Of a stretch of DNA of 64,000 nt, positions 42,501-51,031 are shown one piece after another; position 1 is the stretch's first letter; each line of letters begins with the position of its first letter. The translations under genes and the position numbers were made by a program. The stretch is taken from NCBI GenBank assembly GCA_016719385.1, contig JADJZA010000010.1:186001-250000 (forward strand), in the 5' to 3' direction. The stretch comes from Candidatus Microthrix subdominans. Its GTDB lineage: Bacteria; Actinomycetota; Acidimicrobiia; Acidimicrobiales; Microtrichaceae. The notes under the pieces are model-generated. The model ran no database searches. It saw only the letters and a program-made list of their open reading frames with translations, and had not been told where the DNA came from.

Positions 42501-43533
42501 GCCGCTCGGGCGGCAACGGTTCGGAGCTCGGCTCGGACTGCTGTTGCCCGGCCGGGGCCGGGTTGAGGGGGGAACGGTCCGGTCGGGCGTCTCCGGGGCG
42601 GGCGCCGCTCAGTGCCGGCTCCCCGAGCGGTGCACCGGCGCTGGTGTACGAAGGCCCGTCGACCCATTCCGGCTCGACGCTGCCGTCGTCGTGCACCAGG
42701 CGACCCCGGTACTTGGGGCCGAACTTGTTCGACAGCCCGGACTCGTTGGTCCAGCGGATGAACAGGGCCAGGATGGTGGCCCACACGATCGGGGTGGCGC
42801 CCAGCTTCATGATGACGCCGGCAAACTGCTGGTCCTCGACCGCCGACCACTTGGTGATTACCCGCGGTGCCAGCTCGTAGGTGCGGTAGATCGGTTCGGC
42901 CGAGATGAGCAGCGCCGCCGACGGCACGATCACCACGATGCCGACAGCGAGGAACAGGTACCCCATCATCCCGGGGTAGGAGCGCATGCGCAGCGACCTC
43001 ACCGGGCTGATCACGGGCAGCCACAGCACGACGGCGGCGACGATCCAGAGGATGTCCATGACGAACGATCCGATCTGGCTGGATCGCAACAGGTCGGTGG
43101 TGGGCGGGGCGTGGGTGGCCACCATCGTGATGTTGAAGACCAGGGCGGCGACGAGCGGTAAGGCGAGAATCCGGAAGACCGAGGTGAGCCGGAGCTTGGC
43201 GAGCATCGCAGCAAACATCGGCTCGGGGAGGCCCAGCATGATCAGCGGTGTGGCGACCACGCTGTAGAGGACGAACTGGGTCATGTGCGCCGAGGCCAGG
43301 TAGCCGGCGCCCAGAGCGCCCAGCGGCCAGTCGCTCGCCGCCCACAGCACGAGCACGCCGGCGACGAAGAGCACCTTCTGGCGGCGGGCGGTCGTGTAGC
43401 GGCCGGCGGCAGCGGCCCGGTGGGCAACCACGAAGTACCAGGCGAGAATCGCCACCATCGTCAGCCAGACACCGATGTAGATGGTGGGCGCCCACGTCCA
43501 TGGCTTGGTGCTCGCCGCACACCACCAACTCAT
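42493..43533 (-). CDS. ctaG: CtaG-type cytochrome c oxidase assembly membrane protein
   Basis: 346 residues with about seven helices of the caa3_CtaG family, needed for maturation of the CuB-containing oxidase in Gram-positives. Family landmarks include LGAGYLASAHMTQFVLYSVVATPLIMLGLPE and VFNITMVATHAP. The C-terminal ~70 residues are polar and Pro/Ser-rich. It lies 52 bases after the SCO-PCuAC gene in the same orientation, making a copper-insertion operon. Confidence 0.88.
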   Translation of the reverse strand: MSWWCAASTKPWTWAPTIYIGVWLTMVAILAWYFVVAHRAAAAGRYTTARRQKVLFVAGVLVLWAASDWPLGALGAGYLASAHMTQFVLYSVVATPLIMLGLPEPMFAAMLAKLRLTSVFRILALPLVAALVFNITMVATHAPPTTDLLRSSQIGSFVMDILWIVAAVVLWLPVISPVRSLRMRSYPGMMGYLFLAVGIVVIVPSAALLISAEPIYRTYELAPRVITKWSAVEDQQFAGVIMKLGATPIVWATILALFIRWTNESGLSNKFGPKYRGRLVHDDGSVEPEWVDGPSYTSAGAPLGEPALSGARPGDARPDRSPLNPAPAGQQQSEPSSEPLPPERLN

Positions 43534-43585
43534 CGCGCGCCACCAATCGGCCTGCGCCTCGGCGACCGCCAGGTCGGCTGAGCGA

Positions 43586-44728
43586 TCATCGCGTCGCCTC
43601 GGTCACCGGGACCACCGGCACCAGCACGTTGAGCTCGCCGGCCTTCTCGAAGGTGAGGGTGACCGGCATCATGCTGCCGCTCTCCACCCTCTTGACGTCC
43701 ATCAACATCGCATGGGTGCCGCCCGGCTCGAGGCGGACCGTGCCCTCGGCGGGCACCTCCACGCCGTCGGGGAGCTCCTTCATCGAGGTGGCGCCGCCAT
43801 CCTCAACCGTTTCGTGAAGCTGCACGTCCGGCGACGATTGGGTCGTCGCCCCGAGCAGCCGGTCGGCTGCGCCCTCGTTGGTGACCGTGAAGTACAGCGC
43901 GCCGTTGGGGCCGGTTGGCTCCGGGGCCCGGGCGTCGCTGATCGTCAGGTCGCCCAAGGTGGCGCCGCCCCACTGCGTCGTCGGCTCGGTGGTCGAGGTG
44001 GCACCGGCCTCGCCGGTTGAGGCCGAGCCGCCATCGGGGTTCGACCCGGTGACGGGTTTGATCGCCGCCAGAAGGGGGATGTCGTCGGAGTACTGGCTGG
44101 TGCGGGTGCCGAACGGGTACACGGTGTAGCCCCGGTTGTCCGGGGCGAAGGCCAACACCTGGCCGGCGTGAGACACGGTGTAGTCACCGTCGGGGTCGGG
44201 TTTGCCGTCCTCGGTGTCGAACTGGGCTGGGGGAATCCCGGCGGCCTTCTCGGCCGCTCGAATCTCTTCCTCGGTGCCGGTCAGCCCGATGAACTCGGGG
44301 TCGAAGTTGCCGAGGAACTTCTCCATCACCTTCGGGGTGTCGCGGGTGGGGTCGGCGGTGACGAAGACCACTTTGGCGCTGGGCATGCCGGGCCGGGCGA
44401 GGATTTCCGACAGCTGGGCCATGTGGACCGGGCACACATCCGGGCAGTTGGTGTAGCCGAAGAACAGGAAGGTCAGCTTGCCGTCGGTCTGCTCGTAGAA
44501 GTCGAACGGGTTGCCGTCGAGGTCGGTCAGGGTGAACTGCGGACGGTTGGTCGGCTCGCCGAGCACGACCCCGGAGTACTTGCTGTCGGGTTCGTTCCCG
44601 GCGGCCACCTCGTCGCCGGAGCCGCAGCCGGCCGCCAGAAGCAGCCCGGCGATCGCCAGGATCACGACGACCCGTTGCCGCCCGGCGGATGCGTGGGACG
44701 CAAGCGGGTGCGATCTCGGGCGGTTCAT
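43586..44728 (-). CDS. SCO1/SenC - PCuAC fusion copper lipoprotein
   Basis: 380 residues. Lipobox LLAAGC (C35). An N-terminal SCO1 thioredoxin fold (~55-225) carries copper ligands C95 and C99 in NCPDVCPVH and a distal His in TVSHAGQVLAF. After a Ser/Thr/Gly linker (~225-250) comes a PCu(A)C domain (~250-378) with the His/Met set in LHETVEDGG..TSM and GTHAMLM. One protein thus combines both chaperones that load the CuA site of cytochrome oxidase. The upstream gene encodes a second, free PCuAC. Confidence 0.9.
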   Translation of the reverse strand: MNRPRSHPLASHASAGRQRVVVILAIAGLLLAAGCGSGDEVAAGNEPDSKYSGVVLGEPTNRPQFTLTDLDGNPFDFYEQTDGKLTFLFFGYTNCPDVCPVHMAQLSEILARPGMPSAKVVFVTADPTRDTPKVMEKFLGNFDPEFIGLTGTEEEIRAAEKAAGIPPAQFDTEDGKPDPDGDYTVSHAGQVLAFAPDNRGYTVYPFGTRTSQYSDDIPLLAAIKPVTGSNPDGGSASTGEAGATSTTEPTTQWGGATLGDLTISDARAPEPTGPNGALYFTVTNEGAADRLLGATTQSSPDVQLHETVEDGGATSMKELPDGVEVPAEGTVRLEPGGTHAMLMDVKRVESGSMMPVTLTFEKAGELNVLVPVVPVTEATR

Positions 44729-44836
44729 GGCGCCACGCTAGGCGGGCAGAGGAGGCCGTCCCAGTCACCTGGACAGGGAAAGGCGTCACACGTCCAAGTG
44801 TGCCGGACGGCGCTTGGTGGCTCGGGGAGGGCCGAC

Positions 44837-45460
44837 TCAGCCGTGGTCCATGCCGCCGTGGTCGGCGCCGTCGGAGTCCATGTCGCTGTGGCCCATGGAG
44901 CCGCCCAGCTCGGTGAGGGGGATGACGGGCACCTCGACCTCGACGTCGCCGGCCTTGTCGAAGCTCAGCGTCACCGGAACCTGCTCGTCGGCCGTCAACG
45001 GCTCGACCTTCATGAACATGGCGTGCAGCCCGCCCGGCTCGAGGACGGTCGTCGTGCCGGCGGGCACGTCGATCCCTGAGGGGAGTTCCTGCATCGAGGT
45101 TCGGTCACCATCGGTGACCGTCTCGTGCAGCTGCACCTCGGGAGAGATCCCGGTGGTAACCGCCACCAGCCGGTCGGCGGTGTCGCCGTCGTTGGTGATC
45201 GAAAGAAACATCCCGGTGTTCGGTCCGGCGGGTTCGCCGATGCGGGCATTGGAGATCTTGAGGTCGCCGACGCTCGCCTCGGTCCCGCCGGACTCGGCGG
45301 TGACCTCGGTGCTCGACGCCTTGGCCTCGGGGGTCGTGTCGTCCGAGGAGCAACCGACCGCCAGCGACGCGCCGGCGATCACCAGCGCCGCCAGGGGGAA
45401 CAAACGGCGAGTGCCGGAGCTGACGCGGGGGGAGGAGGGGGCCGGGGAGGGGTTGGACAT
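44837..45460 (-). CDS. PCu(A)C copper chaperone lipoprotein
   Basis: 207 residues. Lipobox SLAVGC (C37). The PCuAC domain (~65-190) has LHETVTDGDRTSM and GLHAMFMKV, the H(M)x10Mx21HxM copper site. The tail MGHSDMDSDGADHGGMDHG is His/Met-rich and should add copper capacity. It closely resembles the second domain of the neighbouring fusion protein, suggesting duplication. First gene of the copper operon. ATG 45460 gives a proper signal peptide. Confidence 0.9.
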   Translation of the reverse strand: MSNPSPAPSSPRVSSGTRRLFPLAALVIAGASLAVGCSSDDTTPEAKASSTEVTAESGGTEASVGDLKISNARIGEPAGPNTGMFLSITNDGDTADRLVAVTTGISPEVQLHETVTDGDRTSMQELPSGIDVPAGTTTVLEPGGLHAMFMKVEPLTADEQVPVTLSFDKAGDVEVEVPVIPLTELGGSMGHSDMDSDGADHGGMDHG

Positions 45461-45533
45461 GGGCCATGGTTTAGATCGCCGGTCCGGGCGGTACCAACCC
45501 GCCCCCCTGGTGTTCTGGGCGAGAGACGGTCGG

Positions 45534-45539
45534 TAGCCT
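45534..45539 (+). promoter_or_regulatory. Leaderless -10 element of mca
   Basis: TAGCCT, seven bases before GTG 45547. Confidence 0.5.
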
Positions 45540-45546
45540 CCCGACG

Positions 45547-46527
45547 GTGAGCAGCGATCCGACCAGTTCAACCTCCGTTCCCGGCGAGGCCGATTCCAAG
45601 CGATCGTCCGCCGGGCGTAGCGATGCCCCGGTCGACCGGCGGGGGCAGCCGCTTCGTCTGCTGAGCATTCATGCCCACCCCGACGACGAGGCGTCGAAGG
45701 GGGCGGGGGCGGTGCGCAAGTACGTCGACGACGGCATCGCCGCCACCCTGGTGTGCTGCACCGGCGGCGAGGCCGGCGACATCTTGAACCCGGCGATGGA
45801 CCGGCCGGGGATCGCCGAGAACCTGCCGGCGATTCGCATGGTCGAGCTGGGCCGATCGGCCCAGATCATCGGGTTCGACCGGGTGGAGTTGCTCGGCTAC
45901 AGCGATTCGGGCATGGAAGGAACGGAGGCCAACGCACACCCCGGCAACTTCGCCAACGCCCCCTTTGACGAGGCGGTCGGGCGGCTGGTGGCCATCCTGC
46001 GACGCGAACGGCCCCAGGTGGTGATCACCTACGGCGACGACCAGCGCTCATACGCCCATCCCGACCACCTCCGGGTGTATGACATCTCCCTGCCCGCCAT
46101 CGAGGCCGCCGCCGACGCCGGCTATCGCCCCGAGCTGGGCGGCCCACACGAGGTCGACAAGGTGTATTCCTCGGTGTGGTACCGCAAGCGCATGGAGGCG
46201 CTGCACCTGGCGATGGGGGAGGCCGGCCTGGAGTCACCCTTCGACGAGGGCTGGCGCAAGCGCTGGTCGGACTTCGACCAGGACCATCGGGTGACCACGC
46301 TGATCGACGTGTCGGGCTACTACTGGGTGCGCGAGGGCGCACTGTTGGCCCACGCCACCCAGATCGACCCCAATGTGGGGTTCTGGTTCGGGGTTCCCGA
46401 TGAGATCTCCGACCGGGTCGAGCCCTACGACACGTTCGTGCTCGAACGATCCACCGTTGGATCTGCGAACGGTCAGGACGGGCCGAACGGATTTGAGGGC
46501 GACCTGTTCGCCGGATTGCGGGGTTGA
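45547..46527 (+). CDS. mca: Mycothiol S-conjugate amidase
   Basis: 326 residues. Hydrolyses mycothiol S-conjugates in detoxification, releasing a mercapturic acid. The zinc site HAHPDDEASKGAG and the third ligand region RSYAHPDHLRVYD are intact, and SVWYRKRMEALHLAMGEAG matches Mca rather than MshB. A ~35-residue variable N-terminus precedes the catalytic core. GTG 45547 fits a leaderless start. Strong marker for mycothiol use and hence for Actinobacteria. Confidence 0.92.
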   Translation: MSSDPTSSTSVPGEADSKRSSAGRSDAPVDRRGQPLRLLSIHAHPDDEASKGAGAVRKYVDDGIAATLVCCTGGEAGDILNPAMDRPGIAENLPAIRMVELGRSAQIIGFDRVELLGYSDSGMEGTEANAHPGNFANAPFDEAVGRLVAILRRERPQVVITYGDDQRSYAHPDHLRVYDISLPAIEAAADAGYRPELGGPHEVDKVYSSVWYRKRMEALHLAMGEAGLESPFDEGWRKRWSDFDQDHRVTTLIDVSGYYWVREGALLAHATQIDPNVGFWFGVPDEISDRVEPYDTFVLERSTVGSANGQDGPNGFEGDLFAGLRG

Positions 46528-46641
46528 CCGGCGGCGACGAGCAATCCACCGCCGGCACCGCTCCGGCCACCGGGCCGCTGCGGATGAGCCTGTCGAGATG
46601 AACGCAGGATCGCCGTGGGGAACACCCAGGGGTCTGGCCGG

Positions 46642-46647
46642 TACGCT
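46642..46647 (+). promoter_or_regulatory. Leaderless -10 element of the YdjC-like gene
   Basis: TACGCT, five bases before GTG 46653 and eight before GTG 46656; either GTG could be the first codon. Confidence 0.45.
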
Positions 46648-46652
46648 GCCGG

Positions 46653-47504
46653 GTGGTGAGCGAACTCTGTGAGGCGATGGGACGGTCGGCCGACGACCGG
46701 TTGGTGATCTTCACCGTCGATGGGCTGGGCCGTAGCCATGCCGCCAACGCCGGGGTGTACTCGGCGCTGCGCCGAGGGTTGGCGACGTCGGCGGGCCTGA
46801 TGGTGCCCGCCCCGTGGGCCCGGCACGCTGCGGCGCGCTACCGGGGCGAGCAGGTTGGCCTGCTGCTCACGTTGATCGCCGAGTCCGACCTGTACCGCTG
46901 GGGCCCGTTGACCAGCGCCCCGTCGCTGCTCGACGGCGACGGCGGGTTTCCCCGGACCCTCGAGGACCTGTGGGACCACGCCGACCTCGACGAGGTGTAC
47001 CGGGAGGCCCACGCCCAGATCGAACGGGCCATCCTGTGGGGCTTCGACATCTCGTATCTGTCGTCGCACCTCGGGGCGATGGAGCGACGCAGCGAGTTCT
47101 TTGGCGTGTACCTGGAACTGGCCGAGGAGTACCGCCTGCCCGTGCGCCTGCCGTCGGCGAAGGACCAGCGCAACCTGGGGGTGCCCCTCAGTAGCCTGGC
47201 CGCCCAGGCGGGTGTGCTCACCCCCGATCACGTGGTGGCGGTGCGCGGCGGGTCGGCCCGGCGCACGATCGAGGGAGCCCTGGCGGCCCTGGAACCCGGG
47301 GTGACCGAGCTGCGGCTTCGACCGGCGCTGGACACGCCCGAGCTGCGGGCCCTCGGCGACGACTGGGCCGACCGGGTGGGCGACCTGGACGTGGTGATGG
47401 ACGCCGACATCTCGGTGCTCATGCAGCGGGCCGGCGCCAAACCGATCGGCTGGGCCGACCTGCGCCGGGCGATGGGCCGTCGCAACGGCGTCCACCGGGG
47501 CTGA
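46653..47504 (+). CDS. YdjC/ChbG-family deacetylase-like protein
   Basis: 283 residues. Carbohydrate deacetylase fold (VIFTVDGLGRSHAANAGVYSALRRGLATSAGLM). In active members the metal is held by Asp of a DDFG-type motif, His of an H-L-T-L motif and a later His. Here the first is VDGLG and the second is G-L-L-L-T-L, with Leu71 where His is expected; the later His is present in SSHLGAM. The enzyme may be inactive or altered. Co-oriented with mca but with its own promoter. Confidence 0.75.
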   Translation: MVSELCEAMGRSADDRLVIFTVDGLGRSHAANAGVYSALRRGLATSAGLMVPAPWARHAAARYRGEQVGLLLTLIAESDLYRWGPLTSAPSLLDGDGGFPRTLEDLWDHADLDEVYREAHAQIERAILWGFDISYLSSHLGAMERRSEFFGVYLELAEEYRLPVRLPSAKDQRNLGVPLSSLAAQAGVLTPDHVVAVRGGSARRTIEGALAALEPGVTELRLRPALDTPELRALGDDWADRVGDLDVVMDADISVLMQRAGAKPIGWADLRRAMGRRNGVHRG

Positions 47505-47536
47505 CCCGGCGCCTCGGGGCCGCTGCGGGCACGCGG

Positions 47537-48055
47537 TCACGCAAATGGATGGGGACAGGCACCCCATGCACCGATGCGTTCGGCCCGCGCCCGGTTGCGG
47601 GCGGCGGCGTAGTCGCCCACGTAGGCCTTGTTGGGACCGATCCGTAACGTGTCGGCAAACCCGTTGGCCAACAGGTGCTCGTTGACCGACACCTCGTCGG
47701 GCAGCCGGGTGACGTACGCGAGGAGCCGTCCATAGCGGTCGCGCAGCTCAGCATCGCGTTCCAGCCGAACCCAGGTGCCGCTCGGCAGCATCGTCTTGGT
47801 TTCGTGGCTGGCCTCCGGGCCGAAACAGCCGACCGGGCGGCGCGGGTCGACCGTCTCTGGGGTGTCGATGCCGAGCAGGCGTACCCGTTCGGTGTGTCCG
47901 TTGAGGCTGACGTCGATCGTGTCGCCGTCGGCCACGGTGCGCACCTGGGCGACGCCGGGGCCGGAGAAGCGGGGCTGGGAGCCCCCGCCGGCGCGGACGG
48001 TGGCAACGGTGGTGATGGTCGCAACGAGAGCGAGGACCAGGGCGAGCCGCTTCAC
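47537..48055 (-). CDS. Secreted thermonuclease-family (SNase) protein
   Basis: 172 residues. A signal-anchored OB-fold nuclease: hydrophobic N-terminus, then VADGDTIDVSLNG, VRLLGIDTPE and RDRYGRLLAYV with the catalytic Arg/Glu/Arg set recognisable as R-L-L-G-I-D-T-P-E and D-R-Y-G-R. Cleaves DNA/RNA outside the membrane. GTG 48055 start. It follows the small hypothetical gene by 17 bases and is probably co-transcribed. Confidence 0.9.
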   Translation of the reverse strand: MKRLALVLALVATITTVATVRAGGGSQPRFSGPGVAQVRTVADGDTIDVSLNGHTERVRLLGIDTPETVDPRRPVGCFGPEASHETKTMLPSGTWVRLERDAELRDRYGRLLAYVTRLPDEVSVNEHLLANGFADTLRIGPNKAYVGDYAAARNRARAERIGAWGACPHPFA

Positions 48056-48072
48056 CGTCGGGCCGGACGTTG

Positions 48073-48519
48073 CTAGGCGGCCGAGCGGGACCGGCGGATG
48101 CGCCGTGCCGGGAGCGAGAGCGCCTCGTCGAGCCCGGTGGGGCGCCCGGCGCTGATCGCCCCGGCCAGTGCGGCCCGCTGTCGAGCGGCGGCCTCGGCCT
48201 GCGCCTCGGCCTCGGCGCGTTGGCGGGCCGCAGCGATGACCTCGCGAGCCCGGGCCACCCGACGGCGGCCCAGCTCGCAGGTGTCGGCGTCGAGGCGCAC
48301 GGCGCTCCAGGCGGTGCCGGCCTCGGGCCTGCGTCGGCGCTCAACCGCTTGGCCCAACGAGGCGCGAGCGGCGGCCACCCGTGGGTCGCCGCCGGTGGCC
48401 GGCGGTGCGGTCACCGGCGATGCGGTCACCGGCGATGCGCCGGCCTGGGGCGCGTCGACCTGCGGCGCGAGCTCGGAGCCGTCGGCGATCAGATCGAGGA
48501 GCGAAAGCTGTGTACCCAT
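48073..48519 (-). CDS. Hypothetical Ala/Arg-rich protein
   Basis: 148 residues, not recognised. The N-terminus (TQLSLLDLIADGSEL) is plausible coding sequence. The middle has a short Ala-Ser-Pro-Val-Thr repeat (48413-48437 in DNA), followed by an Ala/Glu/Arg-rich likely helical segment (~90-125). ATG 48519 is preceded by CAAGAT at six bases, the same spacing as other starts here. No domain or signal peptide seen. It may be translated upstream of the nuclease. Confidence 0.5.
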   Translation of the reverse strand: MGTQLSLLDLIADGSELAPQVDAPQAGASPVTASPVTAPPATGGDPRVAAARASLGQAVERRRRPEAGTAWSAVRLDADTCELGRRRVARAREVIAAARQRAEAEAQAEAAARQRAALAGAISAGRPTGLDEALSLPARRIRRSRSAA

Positions 48520-48612
48520 GTCGCCATCTTGACGACGGCCTGTGACAACCAGGCATGGGGACCGCTCCCCGGGGCCCAGGTTTGCCCGCCCCGCTGGTTC
48601 ACCCGGTTGGCC

Positions 48613-50010
48613 CTATACGGGGGCGCCGGGCGCCACCAGCGGCCATGGGCACTGGGACTCGGCGGTGGCGGCCAGGTCCAACAACAGCTCCTCGGCGTGG
48701 TGTCGGGTGGCCACCTGCATGCCGACCGGCAGGCCGTCGAGCTGTTCGATCGGGATCGTCACCGCCGGGTTGCCCACGATGTTGTACGGGATGGTGAGGG
48801 CGCCGTTGTTGCCCAGGTCGACCTTCTCGCCCGCCACCCGGGTGTTCACCTCGAGGCGGGCAGGGAAGGCGGTATCGGGGTTGGTGGCCGAGATGATGAA
48901 GTCCACCTGGTCGAAGAGTGCTGCCAGCGTGGCGTTGGCCCGGGTGCGGGCTGCCTCGGCTGCACCCATCGTGTCCAGGTCCATCGCCGAGTCGGCCATC
49001 TCCAGGCCAAACGCGGTGGCGGCGGTCAGCTCAGCGAGCTTGTCCCGCCAGTCGTCGCCCAGCTCGTGGCGCAGGTGGCACAGGTTGCCCATCGCCCATT
49101 CCAGGCCCAGGCCGGGCAGCTCCACCGGAACGTCGACGAGCTCCAGGCCGGCGTCGGCGGCCAACGCCTCGCCGGCCTCGCGCACCCGGCGGGCCACCTC
49201 GGGGTTGACCGTCGCCACGCCCAGGTCGGGCGCGATCACGGCCCTGCGGCCCCGCATCGCCTCTCCATAGCTGCCCAGGTTGGCTTCCCAGCCATCGCGG
49301 CGGGGCAGCGAGTAGGGGTCGGCGGGGTCGTAGCCGGAGGCGACGTCCAGGTGGCGGGCCAGATCGCGCACCGAGCGGGCCAGCACGCCGTTGACGACGG
49401 TCATCGGGTGCACCGAGGCGTTGGGTCCCCTCGGGATGCGACCGGCGGTCGTCTTCAGGCCGGGCAGGCCGCAGAAGGCGGCGGGGATGCGGATCGAACC
49501 GCCGCCGTCGCCACCGGTCGCCAGCGCACAGATGCCCGCCGCCACAGCCGTTGCCGATCCGCCAGAGCTGCCCCCTGGCGTGGCGTCGGCGTTCCAAGCG
49601 TTGCCGGTGATGCCGTTCAGCCGGGTGTTGGATACGTTGAGGCCGCCAAACTCGCTGGCGGTGGTCAGCCCGAAGGGCACCGCCCCGCCGCGCTCCTCGG
49701 TGCGGGCCACGTTGATCGACGTGTCGGTGGCCATCTCGTCGGCGTACAACAGGCTGGCCTGGGTAGCGGGCCAGCCGGCGTAATGATCGAGCTCCTTGAC
49801 CCCCAGCGGCACCCCACCGAAAGGCTTGGACACATCGGCCAGCGACGCCTTGGCGAGCGCCTGTTCGGCGTCGAGGTGGCTGAAGCAGTTGAGTGCCGTG
49901 CCCTCCGCCGCTTCGATCGTCGCCTCCATCTCCTCGGCGGGGGAACGCTCCCCCGATCGGAAGGCTTCGACGAGCGAGCTGGCATCCCCGGTCCACGGTG
50001 CGTCGGTCAT
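48613..50010 (-). CDS. Amidase signature-family enzyme
   Basis: 465 residues. A Ser-cisSer-Lys amidase: K72 in GVKELDH, cis-Ser S148 in GGSSGGSA and nucleophile S172 in GGGSIRIPA. It hydrolyses amides or related bonds; the substrate is unknown and it is not obviously GatA, which would have gatB/C neighbours. ATG 50010 is preceded by TACGTT at six bases. Divergent from the thioesterase gene. Confidence 0.9.
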   Translation of the reverse strand: MTDAPWTGDASSLVEAFRSGERSPAEEMEATIEAAEGTALNCFSHLDAEQALAKASLADVSKPFGGVPLGVKELDHYAGWPATQASLLYADEMATDTSINVARTEERGGAVPFGLTTASEFGGLNVSNTRLNGITGNAWNADATPGGSSGGSATAVAAGICALATGGDGGGSIRIPAAFCGLPGLKTTAGRIPRGPNASVHPMTVVNGVLARSVRDLARHLDVASGYDPADPYSLPRRDGWEANLGSYGEAMRGRRAVIAPDLGVATVNPEVARRVREAGEALAADAGLELVDVPVELPGLGLEWAMGNLCHLRHELGDDWRDKLAELTAATAFGLEMADSAMDLDTMGAAEAARTRANATLAALFDQVDFIISATNPDTAFPARLEVNTRVAGEKVDLGNNGALTIPYNIVGNPAVTIPIEQLDGLPVGMQVATRHHAEELLLDLAATAESQCPWPLVAPGAPV

Positions 50011-50016
50011 GGCGCA

Positions 50017-50022
50017 AACGTA
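50017..50022 (-). promoter_or_regulatory. Leaderless -10 element of the amidase gene
   Basis: TACGTT on the minus strand, six bases before ATG 50010. Confidence 0.5.
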
Positions 50023-50078
50023 GAACACCTCGGCCGACGGCGAGGTCCGTTTGCGCCCGACCGCACCGGCGGGCCCGG

Positions 50079-50084
50079 TACGAT
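50079..50084 (+). promoter_or_regulatory. Leaderless-type -10 element of the thioesterase gene
   Basis: TACGAT, eight bases before GTG 50093; divergent from the amidase promoter 57 bases away. Confidence 0.45.
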
Positions 50085-50092
50085 CCCGTCCC

Positions 50093-50971
50093 GTGGACGT
50101 CGGAGAGTTTCTGGGCCTCGAGGCCACGCACAACCCCCATCGCTGGTACCTGCCGGTGGCGCCCGGCCTGGCCACCCTGGGCAAGTTTCTCTTTGGTGGG
50201 GCCGGCCTGGGGGCATCGATTCTGGCGCTCGAACGGACGACCGAGCGGCCGGTGGTCTGGGCGACCGCCCAGTACCTCAGCTACGCGATGATCGGCGAGA
50301 TCGTCGACCTCGACGTCACGATCCCCGCCGCCGGTCGAAATACCGCCCAGGCCCGCGTTGTCGGGCGGGTAGGTGATCGGGAGATCCTCACCGTCAACGC
50401 CGCTTTGGGTGAGCGGGAGCTCGACCGGACGGGCCAGTGGACCGAGATGCCCGACGTCCCCGCCCCCGACGACTGTGAGATCCGGGAGTCCACCGGCGGC
50501 GGTGGATCGTCGATCATGTCGCGCATCGAGAGCCGCCTGGCGGTCGGCCAACAGTGGGACCAGCTCAACGGCGAGCCCGCCGAGGACGGCCGGGCCGCCA
50601 TGTGGGTGCGCCTGCGCGACGTCGATCCGTCGGCGGCCAGCCTGGCGGTGCTCGGCGACTACGTGCCGTGGGGGATCAGCCAGGCGTTCGGGTCGTGGAC
50701 GCGCTCGAACAGCCTCGACAACACCCTGCGGGTGATCCAGGTGGTCCCGACCGACTGGGTGTTGTTGGACGTGCGCATCCAGGCCGTGCATCACGGTTTC
50801 GGTCACGGCGACGTCTACCAGTGGTCGAGCGACGGCACGCTGATGGGCATCGCCAGCCAGTCAGCCATCGTGCGGGAGGTGTCCGAGCCCACCCCGGGCA
50901 GGCTGCCGCCCTGGATGACGCGTGAGATCGAGGCTGCGTCGGATCGTGCCCCGACCGGGACGTCCGAGTAG
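50093..50971 (+). CDS. TesB-like acyl-CoA thioesterase (double hotdog)
   Basis: 292 residues. Two hotdog domains, ~15-125 and ~165-275, with YLSYAMIGEIVDLDVTIPA in the first and LDNTLRVIQVV..WVLLDVRIQAVHHGFGHGDVYQWSSDG then GIASQSAIVRE in the second, as in acyl-CoA thioesterase II-like proteins. It would release free acids from CoA esters. GTG 50093 matches a leaderless start. The next gene (F420 oxidoreductase) is on the same strand, but it has its own promoter. Confidence 0.85.
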   Translation: MDVGEFLGLEATHNPHRWYLPVAPGLATLGKFLFGGAGLGASILALERTTERPVVWATAQYLSYAMIGEIVDLDVTIPAAGRNTAQARVVGRVGDREILTVNAALGERELDRTGQWTEMPDVPAPDDCEIRESTGGGGSSIMSRIESRLAVGQQWDQLNGEPAEDGRAAMWVRLRDVDPSAASLAVLGDYVPWGISQAFGSWTRSNSLDNTLRVIQVVPTDWVLLDVRIQAVHHGFGHGDVYQWSSDGTLMGIASQSAIVREVSEPTPGRLPPWMTREIEAASDRAPTGTSE

Positions 50972-51019
50972 CCCGGCAGTTCCAGGGTCGTAGCGGAGAA
51001 AACGGCCGTTCCCGGGTCC

Positions 51020-51025
51020 TATGGT
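51020..51025 (+). promoter_or_regulatory. Leaderless -10 element of the F420 oxidoreductase gene
   Basis: TATGGT, six bases before ATG 51032. A 10-base perfect palindrome AACGGCCGTT (51001-51010) lies just upstream, near the -35 position. Confidence 0.5.
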
Positions 51026-51031
51026 GAGCAC

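Noticed and set aside
46528..46555. Weak inverted repeat CCGGCGG...CCGCCGG after mca as a terminator
   Set aside because: Only seven-base arms with a 14-base loop and no U tract; common by chance at this GC content.
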